A DNA stretch of 64,000 bases, from contig MPNW01000465.1 of the NCBI GenBank assembly GCA_011800805.1, positions 46,104-110,103 of the forward strand. The letters run 5' to 3'. Shown here piece after piece: positions 21,284-34,051 of this stretch. Position 1 is the stretch's first letter. Each line of letters opens with the position of its first letter. Below the pieces are notes generated by a model that worked only from the letters and a program-made list of their open reading frames with translations, made no database searches and was not told where the DNA came from. The stretch comes from Hirudo medicinalis. Taxonomy: Eukaryota; Annelida; Clitellata; Hirudinida; Hirudinidae. Made by a program: the position numbers and the translations under genes.

Positions 21284-23476
21284 GCAATGTCTTCTGGCAA
21301 TGTTTAGTTTTAGTTTTTTTTTCTGTCGAAATCAAGGCTTTTGACTCCTACCGTCAGTAGGAATTTCTTGATAGATTCTGTATTTTCTCCATCGGCATTA
21401 TCGCTATTCTGCTCGGTTTGTCTTTATCGTCGTCGTTGGATTCGATATCTTCCTGGTCAGTCTGAGAATGGCTAGAAAAGGTTCAGTGCCTCATTTATCT
21501 TTTACTTTGTTTTGTTCTGAGCAACACAGTCAATGTGCCATCTGTCCCTGTCATTTAGAATAGTTTTCCTTGTCAAATCTCTCAAGATTTTCCAGCTCCA
21601 TTTTGAGATGTTTACCGGAATCGATACTCTCGATACTTCGTACTCTCCGACATTATGTCGGATTTCCATTCTAAATTTTATAATTTATTAGCTTATTTTA
21701 CTAATCTTGTAATATCAACTTGTCAGACATTGTTTTGCACTTATCACAGCTAGAAACTGCATCCATTTTATGCTAAAGTGATGACTAATTATAATTTGAG
21801 TGCTTGTATATGCATCGTTGTTAATATATTATCACAAATGTTTAAAATTTTGTTTTGTTGTTTTTTGATTTCGTTTGTTTGTTTATGTTACGTTAATTTT
21901 ATTGACTTCTGAGTTGAGTTTGAGACTTACAAAATTTTTGAAAATTAGTTTATGATTGCATTAATTTGGCCAGACATTGTGAATGCTCTCAGTTATAGTT
22001 CCCCACCGGTGATGAACTTAAGCTGTTTGTTTTTTTTTACATCTGTTTTGTCTCTGCATTTAGTTTGTGTTTTTTTTTTTTACAAATCCATGAATTCAAT
22101 CCATTGAACCACTGCTCCCATTTTGAACTTTGAACCTCATATTGTCAAGCTGTCTTTAAACCTGTGTGTTGAATGTTCGCGATCTTGGTGAATGGTTCAT
22201 TTACTTCAATAAAATCAAAAATGTAGCGACATAGGTATACCAGCGTTTCCAAGAAAACTCTATATGGTGTGGGGTTTGAATTTTTGAAAGCTTGATTCGT
22301 TATTTATTGCTTGACAACTCAACTTATTCAGAAAGTTGTAGCAAGTTCGAAGTGGATACCGATTTATTTAAATGAAGTTTGCTTGTACGTTCGCGATGTC
22401 AGACCATCTCCTAAAACCATAACTAACAAATCAACCAAAGCGTTAGTTAGGAATTGGGGTAATTGCGTCAGATCGCAGCTTCACAAAATCAGAAAATGAT
22501 TAATAATCTATTTGGTGGGATTAAGTACTTACTGTCCAAGTGCATAAAATGTGTACTCAAAAACGATTTTTGCCTTCTGTAGATAACTTTACTAGTGGTC
22601 GTTGTGGACCAATTCTAATAAATATATACTATAATAATTTATATATTAATATGTCCTACGTTAATGAACTCCAAATTTATTTAAATTCAACTATTGTAAA
22701 TCATTTTGGCGCAATTCTGTATTAGACACCAAGTTTTGGTTTTGCTTGTTATTTAATTCTTTATAGAGCTTAAATTTTAATTGAGAATCAGCAAACAGAT
22801 TTCGCAAAATATCTAGTGAATTACATCTTACCACACCAGTTATCAAAAAAGTTTTTATTTTTTGCATATTTACAATCTTTGACAGTTTAGATAAACATTA
22901 CTTGTATTAGGCAGTGGGAATAAATAGTGTGCATTTGGTCATCTAGTTGAGCCGGCTGCTATTATAACGTTTTTAGGAAAAGTTCGGAGATGGTTGATTT
23001 AAGCTTGTCGTTCTTAAAACTTGTCGTAAGATAGCAAATACCTACGTTCACGTAGCACGCGTTAAATAAAATGTTGCTTTTAGTGTCCCTAAATGAATTT
23101 GTTTCAAAAGAGTAGAAATGTCGTCAAAACATTTTTTGTCCTAAGGTGGAAAAGACGCGAAGAAACTTTACTTGTTATAATTCTTCTGAAGTCTGGTGAT
23201 TTATTTCCAAGACGCATTGACATACAACTAAACGGTTTTAAAGATTATTGGATATATTTTCAACCCAGAGTTTAAATATTTATGGTTTTAAAAGTTTTTT
23301 TAAAAAGTTGATTTTCTGCGCCACTGTTGTTCTCATCTGAACAAGTGAGCACCCACCATTGAAAATTATTTTCTATCTGGTAGTTTTTTATTTTGTTGTG
23401 GTTTTGGCTGAAAATTTTAAACATTCACTTTAGATGAAAAATTGGGCATATGTTTTTCATGTAAGGTCTTACCACG
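21284..23476. other. PAQR 3' region and intergenic spacer
   Basis: No recognised coding sequence. AATAAA at 22208-22213, about 0.9 kb after the stop, is a plausible polyadenylation signal. The remainder, up to the RAPGEF leader exon, is AT-rich and featureless to my reading. Confidence 0.45.
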
Positions 23477-23602
23477 ATGAGGTTGGAGAACCCCACTTCT
23501 GACAACAAAAAGGAAAATCATCCACCCACCACAATTTCATCGACCATCATCGATGACTTCTCGAAGGAATGTGATACAGAAGACATTACAAAGCCCTCCC
23601 CT
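23477..23602 (+). CDS. rapgef2: RAPGEF exon 1, N-terminal leader
   Basis: An ATG with an upstream in-frame TAA opens 42 codons ending [10 protein letters not shown] at a strong phase-0 donor CCT|GTGAGT. Joined to the exon at 30178 it gives [20 protein letters not shown]. That aligns without gaps to human [20 protein letters not shown], so I assign it here despite a 6.6-kb intron. Confidence 0.7.
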
Positions 23603-26600
23603 GTGAGTTATATTCTTCACTTTCTGAACTGCATTGTTTGTTTCATCTTGACTTATCCTTCATCACTGGTTTTATTGTTTGCACGTCTTTCCTGCTCATG
23701 TGTGTGATTATGCATCATTGATTAATTGATCAATTGTCTTTAAGGTTGCAATAGTTTTCATTAATGTCACTTTATCTTTATTTTTATCTGTTTCAATCTG
23801 ACCAACTTTTGATAACTTGGATTAGTGGTTTGAAGCAGAGAACATTTCTTCGTGCATGAATTTTTTGGTGAGGATGCATCCTCACAGAAAACCTTACAGA
23901 AAAACCTTTGGAAAGGTGTTTCCAGTGGTAGTTATGATATGGTATAATATCGTTACATGGTATTACAATATAATATATTATTGTAGATTAATATTTCGCA
24001 ATAGTATTTTGTTGCCAAACATTCGATGAACGAAAAGAAATTAAAGAACGTCAGATGCGCTGAAAAATTATTTTGACTTTTTTGGACTCGTTGACAAAAT
24101 CACGGGGAACAAAGGAAGTTCAATGGCATCATGACATGAAGAGTCAAACCGTGATGACAATCTGCTTTTATTATGACATTAGCATAATATTTATGCATTA
24201 TGATATAATATTGTGATGATTATGTGTGCTTTCACAAGTACCTGCTTTAAAAGACAAATTTTACATTATTTTGGTTCAATTATTTGAAATCTTTCATTAT
24301 CTGATTACCACCCATTCACTTGCTCATCTTTCCATCACGAGGTCTAAACGTATTAAGAGCCATTCATCATCCCAGGATAAATTAATGTTTTCAATGTCGT
24401 GTTTTCAAAACATGTCTCAAGTCACGATTCCATCAATGGTAATTATTCACGAGCAGGTCGGCTGTATTTTCTGCTAAAAACAATTCAAATTACAGTCATA
24501 TTTAAAAAGTCTCACCAGACCTTTTGACCCTGTTGATGAAGAACTTGACTTTCCAAGAAAAACAGATGAAATAACATCACTTTGAGTTCAAAGTTGTTTT
24601 CTTCTGAACTGAAATTCTTTGTTTCAGCATGTTATTAATTTGACTTGATTCCCGTCGAAAGTTTCAAACTCTTGAGGTTTGAAAGAAGGTGGAACGTATA
24701 GATTTTTTGCCTCTTTCGGTTGCACGCTCGGTCGGTCGGCAGGTCCTTTGATTGGTAGATCTCTTTAGATTAAGTACATTAAGGTTTCTTTGATTTTGAA
24801 GGAAATAAAAATATAATTTGATTAAAATAATTCAAAGTACACGAGAAAGGAAGTCATGTGTTTTATTAATTCTTTCTTCAAAATGAAAACTGCTTCATAA
24901 TGATTGAATTATGAGTGGATTTGTTTACATTCCCACTCAATTTATCATGTTAATTACTAATACTTGTAACAACAACATTAATAATTGATAAAACTGTAGA
25001 TTTTTTGTAACATTTTTGCAAACTGAAAGCATTGCAAACTTGGCCTGCAGGTTGGCCGAATGGGTTGCGTTCCTGCATGCGGTTGTAATAGCAACAGTCG
25101 TAATGTGTCGTGTTCGCAACCCAGCCTGCACCGCCAGGGGGTGCCCTGGGGTAAGGGCGCTATATAAATGGTGGATCGATTAAAGTGCCTTCACATCCCA
25201 TTGGGATACAANNNNNNNNNNNNNNNNNNNNNNNNNNNNNNNNNNNNNNNNNNNNNNNNNNNNNNNNNNNNNNNNNNNNNNNNNNNNNNNNNNNNNNNNN
25301 NNNNNNNNNNNNNNNNNNNNNNNNNNNNNNNNNNNNNNNNNNNNNNNNNNNNNNNNNNNNNNNNNNNNNNNNNNNNNNNNNNNNNNNNNNNNNNNNNNNN
25401 NNNNNNNNNNNNNNNNNNNNNNNNNNNNNNNNNNNNNNNNNNNNNNNNNNNNNNNNNNNNNNNNNNNNNNNNNNNNNNNNNNNNNNNNNNNNNNNNNNNN
25501 NNNNNNNNNNNNNNNNNNNNNNNNNNNNNNNNNNNNNNNNNNNNNNNNNNNNNNNNNNNNNNNNNNNNNNNNNNNNNNNNNNNNNNNNNNNNNNNNNNNN
25601 NNNNNNNNNNNNNNNNNNNNNNNNNNNNNNNNNNNNNNNNNNNNNNNNNNNNNNNNNNNNNNNNNNNNNNNNNNNNNNNNNNNNNNNNNNNNNNNNNNNN
25701 NNNNNNNNNNNNNNNNNNNNNNNNNNNNNNNNNNNNNNNNNNNNNNNNNNNNNNNNNNNNNNNNNNNNNNNNNNNNNNNNNNNNNNNNNNNNNNNNNNNN
25801 NNNNNNNNNNNNNNNNNNNNNNNNNNNNNNNNNNNNNNNNNNNNNNNNNNNNNNNNNNNNNNNNNNNNNNNNNNNNNNNNNNNNNNNNNNNNNNNNNNNN
25901 NNNNNNNNNNNNNNNNNNNNNNNNNNNNNNNNNNNNNNNNNNNNNNNNNNNNNNNNNNNNNNNNNNNNNNNNNNNNNNNNNNNNNNNNNNNNNNNNNNNN
26001 NNNNNNNNNNNNNNNNNNNNNNNNNNNNNNNNNNNNNNNNNNNNNNNNNNNNNNNNNNNNNNNNNNNNNNNNNNNNNNNNNNNNNNNNNNNNNNNNNNNN
26101 NNNNNNNNNNNNNNNNNNNNNNAGCCTGCACCGCCAGGGGGTGCCCTGGGGTAAGGGCGCTATATAAATGGTGGATCGATTAAAGTGCCTTCACATCCCA
26201 TTGGGATACAAAAGGCACTCAAAATATCGGCTAAATACACAAATACACATTTCTAAAATGATATCTTAAGTTTGAAATGCATCACATGCAGTGCAGAAGA
26301 AGAACTATCAGCTCATGAGTTCATAAAGCAAATAGTTAGCTGAAGTGCCTCAATATCTTGACACCTGGTAATTACACGAGGCAATTCATTAAGACCTCCC
26401 ATGCATTGCACAATGTGCTACACCTCACTCCACAAATTACAATGAAGACTCCCTATAGGATACCACCACCGTTGCCATAACAACAACGTGGACATTCGAA
26501 GAATTTTTATGCCATGGAAACCATGCAATACAAACATTTCGCGTGTCGCAGGATGGCCCGGAACTGCTTGGAATGTATGAGGCTCTTCCACGCTCCAGGT

Positions 26601-27516
26601 CTTTTAAAGCCACGCGCATGTCGTCTCCTGGTCGTTCGTTGGTTGCGTTCCACTTCACTCTTTGCAGTTGCTTGAGGCCGACATCGTGCCCTAAACATTC
26701 ATCAGCTTCGACTTAGGACGAAAACGTTTCATTGATTCCACGCTTTTCAATTGGACTCTCCCAGTAGAAGTTGATGATTTCCTGATAGATTAGTTTTATC
26801 GTTAAATTAGACATTCCACCTACATTCTGCATCCCCATCCTGAATATTATCGGTTAACATGAGCGGATCGAAAATGTTCGAGAATTTTCTCTTCAACTAC
26901 AACATGACTTTCATCAAATTCGCTAAAGTGAGTGTCGCCTTGTTTTACATTTTTCTGTCATTTACCGAGATTCTTTCGATCGGAGAGGCATTTGCATACG
27001 AACAAGTTGACAAGCATTTGCATCTAAAACAAGGTTGCAATGTTCAATCACTTCGAATGAATTGTTCTTTGGCAGTTTCGTTAGTTTAAGAACTGGAATC
27101 TCAGTGACACCTCTTTTGAGACTTTTCGTCGTAAAACCTCGCACAAGTCTCCTACTTAACAATGTCCATTGAGAACCAATGTCACAATGTTTGCAATGTC
27201 ACTTTTACTCCACGGTGAATTTTTCAAAAATAATCTCGGTATTTAATAAAAAATAATTTATCATTAATTCATTATGAATTTATTATTAATTCATTCATAT
27301 TTATTATTACTAATAAAATTAATTGTTAATTATTTTAGTTAATTAATGCCCTTTATTGGTCTTTAAAGGTGTTTAGGATCGACACTGTGTGCTTGTGCGT
27401 GTGCGTGTGGCACCTGCTTTTAGGAGGTGCCAATGTTTTCGTTTAAAGCTCCTCATTTGAATGCAAAACGTGTTGAAAGGATGCATCAATCTGCCCTGTC
27501 TCTTTATCTCTCTCTC

Positions 27517-27551
<35 letters not shown>

Positions 27552-27633
27552 TGTCCTCGGTGCTTTTGTTGTTGCTGTGGTATCATTGAAGCATCAACAG
27601 CAACAATAATAATTATAAATGTTAACAATAATT

Positions 27634-27664
<31 letters not shown>

Positions 27665-30325
27665 TAATTAATAATAATAATTTAGTGCAGGTTGGCCGAA
27701 TGGATTGGATTCCTGCATGCGGTCGTAATGGCAACAGTCGTAATGTGTTCGCAACCCAACCTGCCTGCACCGCCTGGGAGCGCCCTCGGGCAGGGGCGCT
27801 ATATAAATGATAGAACGATTAAAAAATGCCTTCATACCCCATTCGGATGCTCGAGGCACTCAAAAGATCGGCTAAATACAAATAGAAAATAATTTAGTGT
27901 CATCACAACTGCACGGTCACTCACCGAATTGCAAATGTTCCTATCGATTCATTTTCACGGGAGGTCGATTCTCTCCTGATGGATGGTAATATACATCGAC
28001 GTTGTGCTCATGATGATGCTTTTGATGGTGACGATGATGATGGTGATGATGATGATGGTGATGATGATGATGATGATTGGGGCAGCTTTGAAGTGTTGCC
28101 AGGAACAAAGGCTTCTGAAAAGCCACGTCGTATTTCGCGATGATGTCGATGGTAAACATATCGGTGACGTTTGTGTAGTTAATAATAACCTGCATGATGA
28201 TGATGATGCTTTTGACGATTATTATTATTTTAATTATTATTGTTATTATTATTAATGAGTTAGGCCAAGGATCGGTTTCGGTTGCACCAAGCAGATCTAG
28301 CAATACGTCACCAACTCATTTGAAAGTCGCGAAGCAGAGCATAATTAATGGGTTTCGCCCAATTTACACCAAGGTTAAGTGGTGCGTCGTGATAATGATT
28401 CTGAAAACATACGCTCAGATGGTTTTGTTCGCAATTTGTTGTTTAGAAATACCATGATTCAATTATTTTTTGTAGTATTTATTTCTATTGTCGTCGTTGT
28501 TGTTGTTGTAAATCATCTCTAATTCAAGTGATTCAACCTAGCTTAAGATGGATAAGAATTGTTTTTATTAATGAAATCACACCTTCAAATTGTACCTGTT
28601 AGTTTTAAGTCACCGTCGCCATCATCTTCGTCGTCGTCACCAAACTCATCAACTTAATCATGTAATGGTTGTGAGTGGATTATTAATTTTCTTGTAATAA
28701 TAAAATTTTGAAATGCAATAAAACTGTTTTTAACGATTGAAAACATACCAGCAGAGTTCATTCAGTGCATTGTTGAGTTTATGAAAAACGAGGAGCAATT
28801 TACCCTTTTTTGAAATTCTCCATGAATGGTTTCATGGTTGATTGGTTTTATGGTTGAGTAACAATTTGTTCTCTTGAGGTGGAACCTGCCTAATTTTGAA
28901 AATTATTTTCTGTAAAATTAATTTGTTCGACAATGGAGTTCAAAATAAATTTCTGGAGGCATGAAATTTGAATAATATTTTTGTTTTTTGTTTAAATAAT
29001 TAAAATTAAAGAATTATCGACGAAAACATCGTATTAAAAGACAAACTATTGTTGGTTGAAAACTTCAGATTTTGGATTAAATTCTTGAAAATGAACATCA
29101 ATGTGAATTTCATTGCAAGTGCTTTTGTTACTAAGTGCCTCAGAATTGCTTTGGATGATGTTGAATGTTGTTGCTGCTGTTGTTGTTGTTGTGGAATGAC
29201 GATGCGTTGTTTTTGTTGTTGATTGGAATCTGCTTCCTCCATGTGATTGAGTCTGCACGGGTGCAATCGTGCTTTCCATTGTTGTTCTCTGAGCTCCATT
29301 GATCAGCTCCTCCTGCAGTTTCCAGCACACGTCCACCTCTTCGTTCCTCAGCGTTTCCATCCGTCACTGATGCGTCATTGTCTGTCCGTCTGTCCAGTCA
29401 ATTAGCATAATTTATTCTCGCACCTGCCACTCAGAAGCACACCTTCCTGATTGAGGAAATGAAATTGAAGGTTGCTCTGCTCATTCCACCTGTCTTCAAC
29501 GTGGAATGAGTCTTTCCAAGTTATGGAGTCGATGATGATGATGATGATGATGGTGATTATTTGCCAACCAGTTTGGTTTGTTTGTTTTGTTGAGTTTCAT
29601 TTTAGTGTTTCACAAAATGTACATAGTACACTCAAGCTTCATTCATTTGTTGTGATGATGAATCTGACGATGCCACTTTTTATGATTGAAAGTTTCAATT
29701 TTATCTTTATGGAAATTATGTTGAAGGCTCCTCAGAGCTTTGGAGACATAAAACATTCCATTAAGTGGCCCTACTACAGTTTAATGACGCTGTAAAACTG
29801 AAACGCCTTTACGAATTCTCTTATTAGGCATTAACTGCACTCGTGAGCTTGGTTTAAGTAAGGAAAAAGTGAAATTAAATCAGGAAGTATTTGTCTGAAT
29901 AAAAATATTATTATTATTATTATTATTATTATTGTTATTATTATCATCATCATTATCGTTATTAATATTATAAAATGATCCATTGCTCATTTAAATCTGC
30001 AGTCACATAATTAAAATCATTCACTGCAATCTGCAATGGTTATGCCTTTTGTCATTGATACGTGTTCCAACGAGAATGCGGTGACATGACATCGTAAACA
30101 TTAATTATAATATTTAAATGACTTGTTAAACATGAATATTGATGATGTTGAATATTAATGAGTCCAACACCCTGCAGACCCTGATAGAGAGGGACAGAGT
30201 GAGAGAATACTTGGAGAAGAATCCAACCGACAGAACTGAGAAGGACATCCAATTCTTGCTCGATTTCATGCAACACATGCCGGTGAGATGATGATGATGA
30301 TGACGATAATGACAACAACAACAAC

Positions 30326-30361
<36 letters not shown>

Positions 30362-33300
30362 GAAATAACTCAGCCTGCTGTTTCCATACAAATGCATCAA
30401 GATCAGAAAAATCTCCTGAATCGACAAAAAAAAAAACCGCAAAGCTTCTCCTTACCTGATGCCATGGTTGTCAAGCAATGTGGACACCTGTCATAAATAC
30501 GATTGATTGATGAGTTTGAAATGGAATGAGATGGAAAATAACTGTCGCTTTAAACGATTCTGGATTACTTTTGTCGGTCATTTTGAGAAATTGATTTTTA
30601 TAATTTTTATATTTTATAATTTGACGACTGTCTCGACGAGCGGCTGATCATTTGTGGTCCGTTTGCCAAAATATTCTTCAAGCATGGCGGCGGGAAAATG
30701 AGCAGACGTGTTGAGGGAGAGAGAAAAAATAAAAAAGATGATGTCGTTGTTAATTTTAATTGTCATTTGTTTTTATTTTTAGAAATTTCCACTTTATTGT
30801 TATCAATTATTTAGCGAATTAATATCGTTAATGTGCCTTATTTTAACTTTGTTGTTGTCCATCTTGCGAGAATATTATAATTTCATTTATAAATATGTTA
30901 ATTATTTGTGGCCGCTGTAAGACGATGGTGACGGAAATTGAGTCTCAAGTGTTTTCATCTCGTCAACCGTGAAGACGACGATGATGATGATGATGATGGT
31001 GGTGATGGTGATGACGACGACGACGACGATGACGATGATGATGATGATGATTAGATGATGATGCTGCTGCTGCTGATGATGATGACGATGATGATGACGA
31101 CGATGACGATGGAGTGGTTTCTTTAGACGTGGAGTTGCAGCATTTATTACCCTCATGCTGTCATGTTCGGTACATTCGAGCTGTCTCAAGCGGTGATGCA
31201 TTTCTTAAATTGACTGAGAGGCAATCCATCCATCCATCCATCCAACCGTTCATCCATAAACCCATCCGTCCGTCCATCATCAGATGTTCTCTAAGCAGAA
31301 AAACATGATGTGGCTTAAGATAAGATCTCAAATTGAGTCCGTCAATTCATTCGCCCATCTATTCAATTGAACATTCATTATCCATCCAGACGCTCCATCT
31401 ATCCATCCATCCATCCATCCATCCGTCTGCAATCGCTCGTGGAAATTGCGCCACAAATTCAGGTCGCATTCGGGTTGGATCAGTGCAATCNCAAACAATG
31501 AGATGATGATGATGATGATGATGATGATGAATAACAACAACAACAACAATAATAATAATAATAATATAATAATAATAATAATAATAATATGATGGAATGT
31601 TTCTTTCATAAATAATAATATTACTGATATTACTATAATTAATTAGAATTAATAATTTATGACTGTATGTTGTAATAAAGTGACAATAGTTAATTTGTAG
31701 GGCTTGGTATGAGTGATGTCAGAGATGTCGGGCCACTTTTGGATATTTGTGAATGTATAATGACGGGATAATTGGCATTTTAAGGAGATTATTATGATTT
31801 AAATGTCGGTGAATGTGAAATTCTGTTGCTTAGGTTGATAGATGTATGGATGGTCGGACGCATGGATTGGTGGACGGACGGATGGGTTGGCGGTTGGGTG
31901 AGTGGATGTACGGAAGGATGGATCTCTTATCGAATTGTTTGACAGGAAAACTAGTGCCTAAGTTCAAGAAAACTCATAATTTGAAGTGATAATGATTAAG
32001 ATGGAATTGGAAGATGGAATAATAATAATAATTATTATTATTACTATTATTTATTACTTTTTAAGGTCGTTTTTAATAATACCGATTTCCAAAATTATTA
32101 AAGTTATAAAAATAAATTTAAAATAGATTCAAGTTAAAAGTTCACAACATACAAATCCATTTCTGCGTACAACATCTCCTCTTTATCTTCTATTCATTTA
32201 TTTCCTATCCATCCATTAATCCGTCCATCATCCGTCCGTCCGTCCATCCAGTGACAATAGTGGACGTCGTCACATGATGTCAGCATAGTTTTAAATTGTT
32301 GTTTGAGGCAAGGACTCAATTAGTTTGGAAACATCAAAAAGGAAGAATGGATCAAGTTGTGATGGATGGATGGATGGATGGATGAATGAATGAATGAATA
32401 TAACTTAATTCATCAGTAGTTTAATTATTTCCTATAAACAATTCTTCAAAACAATTACTTAATTAGAACTGTGAATGATGTTTTAAATTCTTATTAATTA
32501 AATGAAATTGTTTTCGGAAATAATAATTAAATGTCTTGTGATTAATGTTAGGTGTTGTAATGAAATATAATAATATAATTACTGACCATGACGTTGAATA
32601 ATATAATTTATAATTAATTGTGAAATGCCTAATTACTTCACAACATCGACGACGATGACGAAGTTCAAGGCTGCATTTCAAATTCCCCAACGGATGGAGC
32701 ATTCTTCCTGATGCTTGCCGTTGTTGACTCGAGAGGATCGACTGCAGTTTCTTGGCACCTTTTTCCATTCTTTCCACAAACCCATCCACCGATCTTCGAT
32801 CTATCCAGGATGATGTCTAATGAATCCACTCTGAGATTTCACATCCTCAAGAAAAAAGGAATTCTGTTTCAGACCTGCCAGAATAAGAAGCAAACAGATG
32901 ACGATCTTGGTGATGATGACGATTGCGAGTACGACGTTGATGATGATGTATGAACAAGATGAAGATGAGGATGACGACGACAACGTCTTTCTTGATTGTG
33001 TCCTTCCTTTGAGATGAAAACAAAATAATAAGCATTAAGCCAATTTAATTCGGACGTAAAGTGGAATTGCTTTCAATAAACTGAAGGAATTAAACATTGA
33101 ATTGAAGAAACGAAAATGGAAAAGTAAATACGAAGATTCAACGTGCACTTGTTGGGTTTCAACTATTTGGTCCTTAACAAACAATTCGCAAGCGGAGACG
33201 AAAATGATGTTAATGACGAAGATGATGTTGATGATAATGACGATGATGATGATGATGATGACGATGATGATGATGTTTACATTGATGAGATGGTGACGTC

Positions 33301-34020
33301 ACCTTAGGATATCTTTCCCAAGAATATTTCCTGGTTAATTGTACTCCTTATTAAAATTTATCGTCGAATAATTTGACTCCTCGGGGTTTTCTTTCTTTTT
33401 TTAAAGCTTTCAATCGATCTCACAAAGCCTTCAAGCGACAGTGGAACTTACATTTCAGGCCGTGAAATACAATTTAGCAGACTTTATTTATGCATTTACA
33501 AAAAAAAAATACTGCGAGAACTACATTTTAATGACATGTCAAGTATCGAGACTGCAGTCATCATCACAATCACCATCATCGTCACAATCATCATCATCAT
33601 CATCATCATTGCCGTCGTCATCATCATTTTCTTCTTCAGCTCTTCATATTTTTTTTATTTTTTCAAACCTCATCGTGTTCATCTGGAAATTGTTGAAGTC
33701 GACATGAAAAATCCATGGAATAATAATAATCATCACCACCACCATCATCGTCGTCGTCACCATCATTGTCATCGCCATCATCATCACCATCACCACCATC
33801 ATCGTCACTGCATGCAATGTAAACAAGCACAGGCTCCAGGAAGGAATAAAGCACTAAATTGATCAATTGATCAGCTGTTGAAGTTTTTCTGCTGTAAATT
33901 TTTTTTTATTAATTTTGTCTTCATTAAATTGCATTAAATTTCAAACTGTTTAAAATTTGGCCGATCGATTAACAATAATTATTATCAATAATTAATAATA
34001 CCGGCTGAAACAACAACAGC

Positions 34021-34051
<31 letters not shown>

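Larger units (their letters stand above)
23603..30177. other. RAPGEF intron 1, 6.6 kb, SINE-rich with gap
   Basis: It contains three SINE sequences, a 911-base N gap, CT and GAT microsatellites and only short unrecognised frames. A minus-strand frame at 29046-29360 ([18 protein letters not shown]) looks mildly protein-like but has no family I can name. Confidence 0.6.

Noticed and set aside
25160..26183. Long open frames across the N gap
   Set aside because: Produced by translating N; no sequence information.
33441..33866. Poly-Ser, poly-His and Asp-rich frames on both strands
   Set aside because: All arise from an ATC/GAT microsatellite read in different frames.
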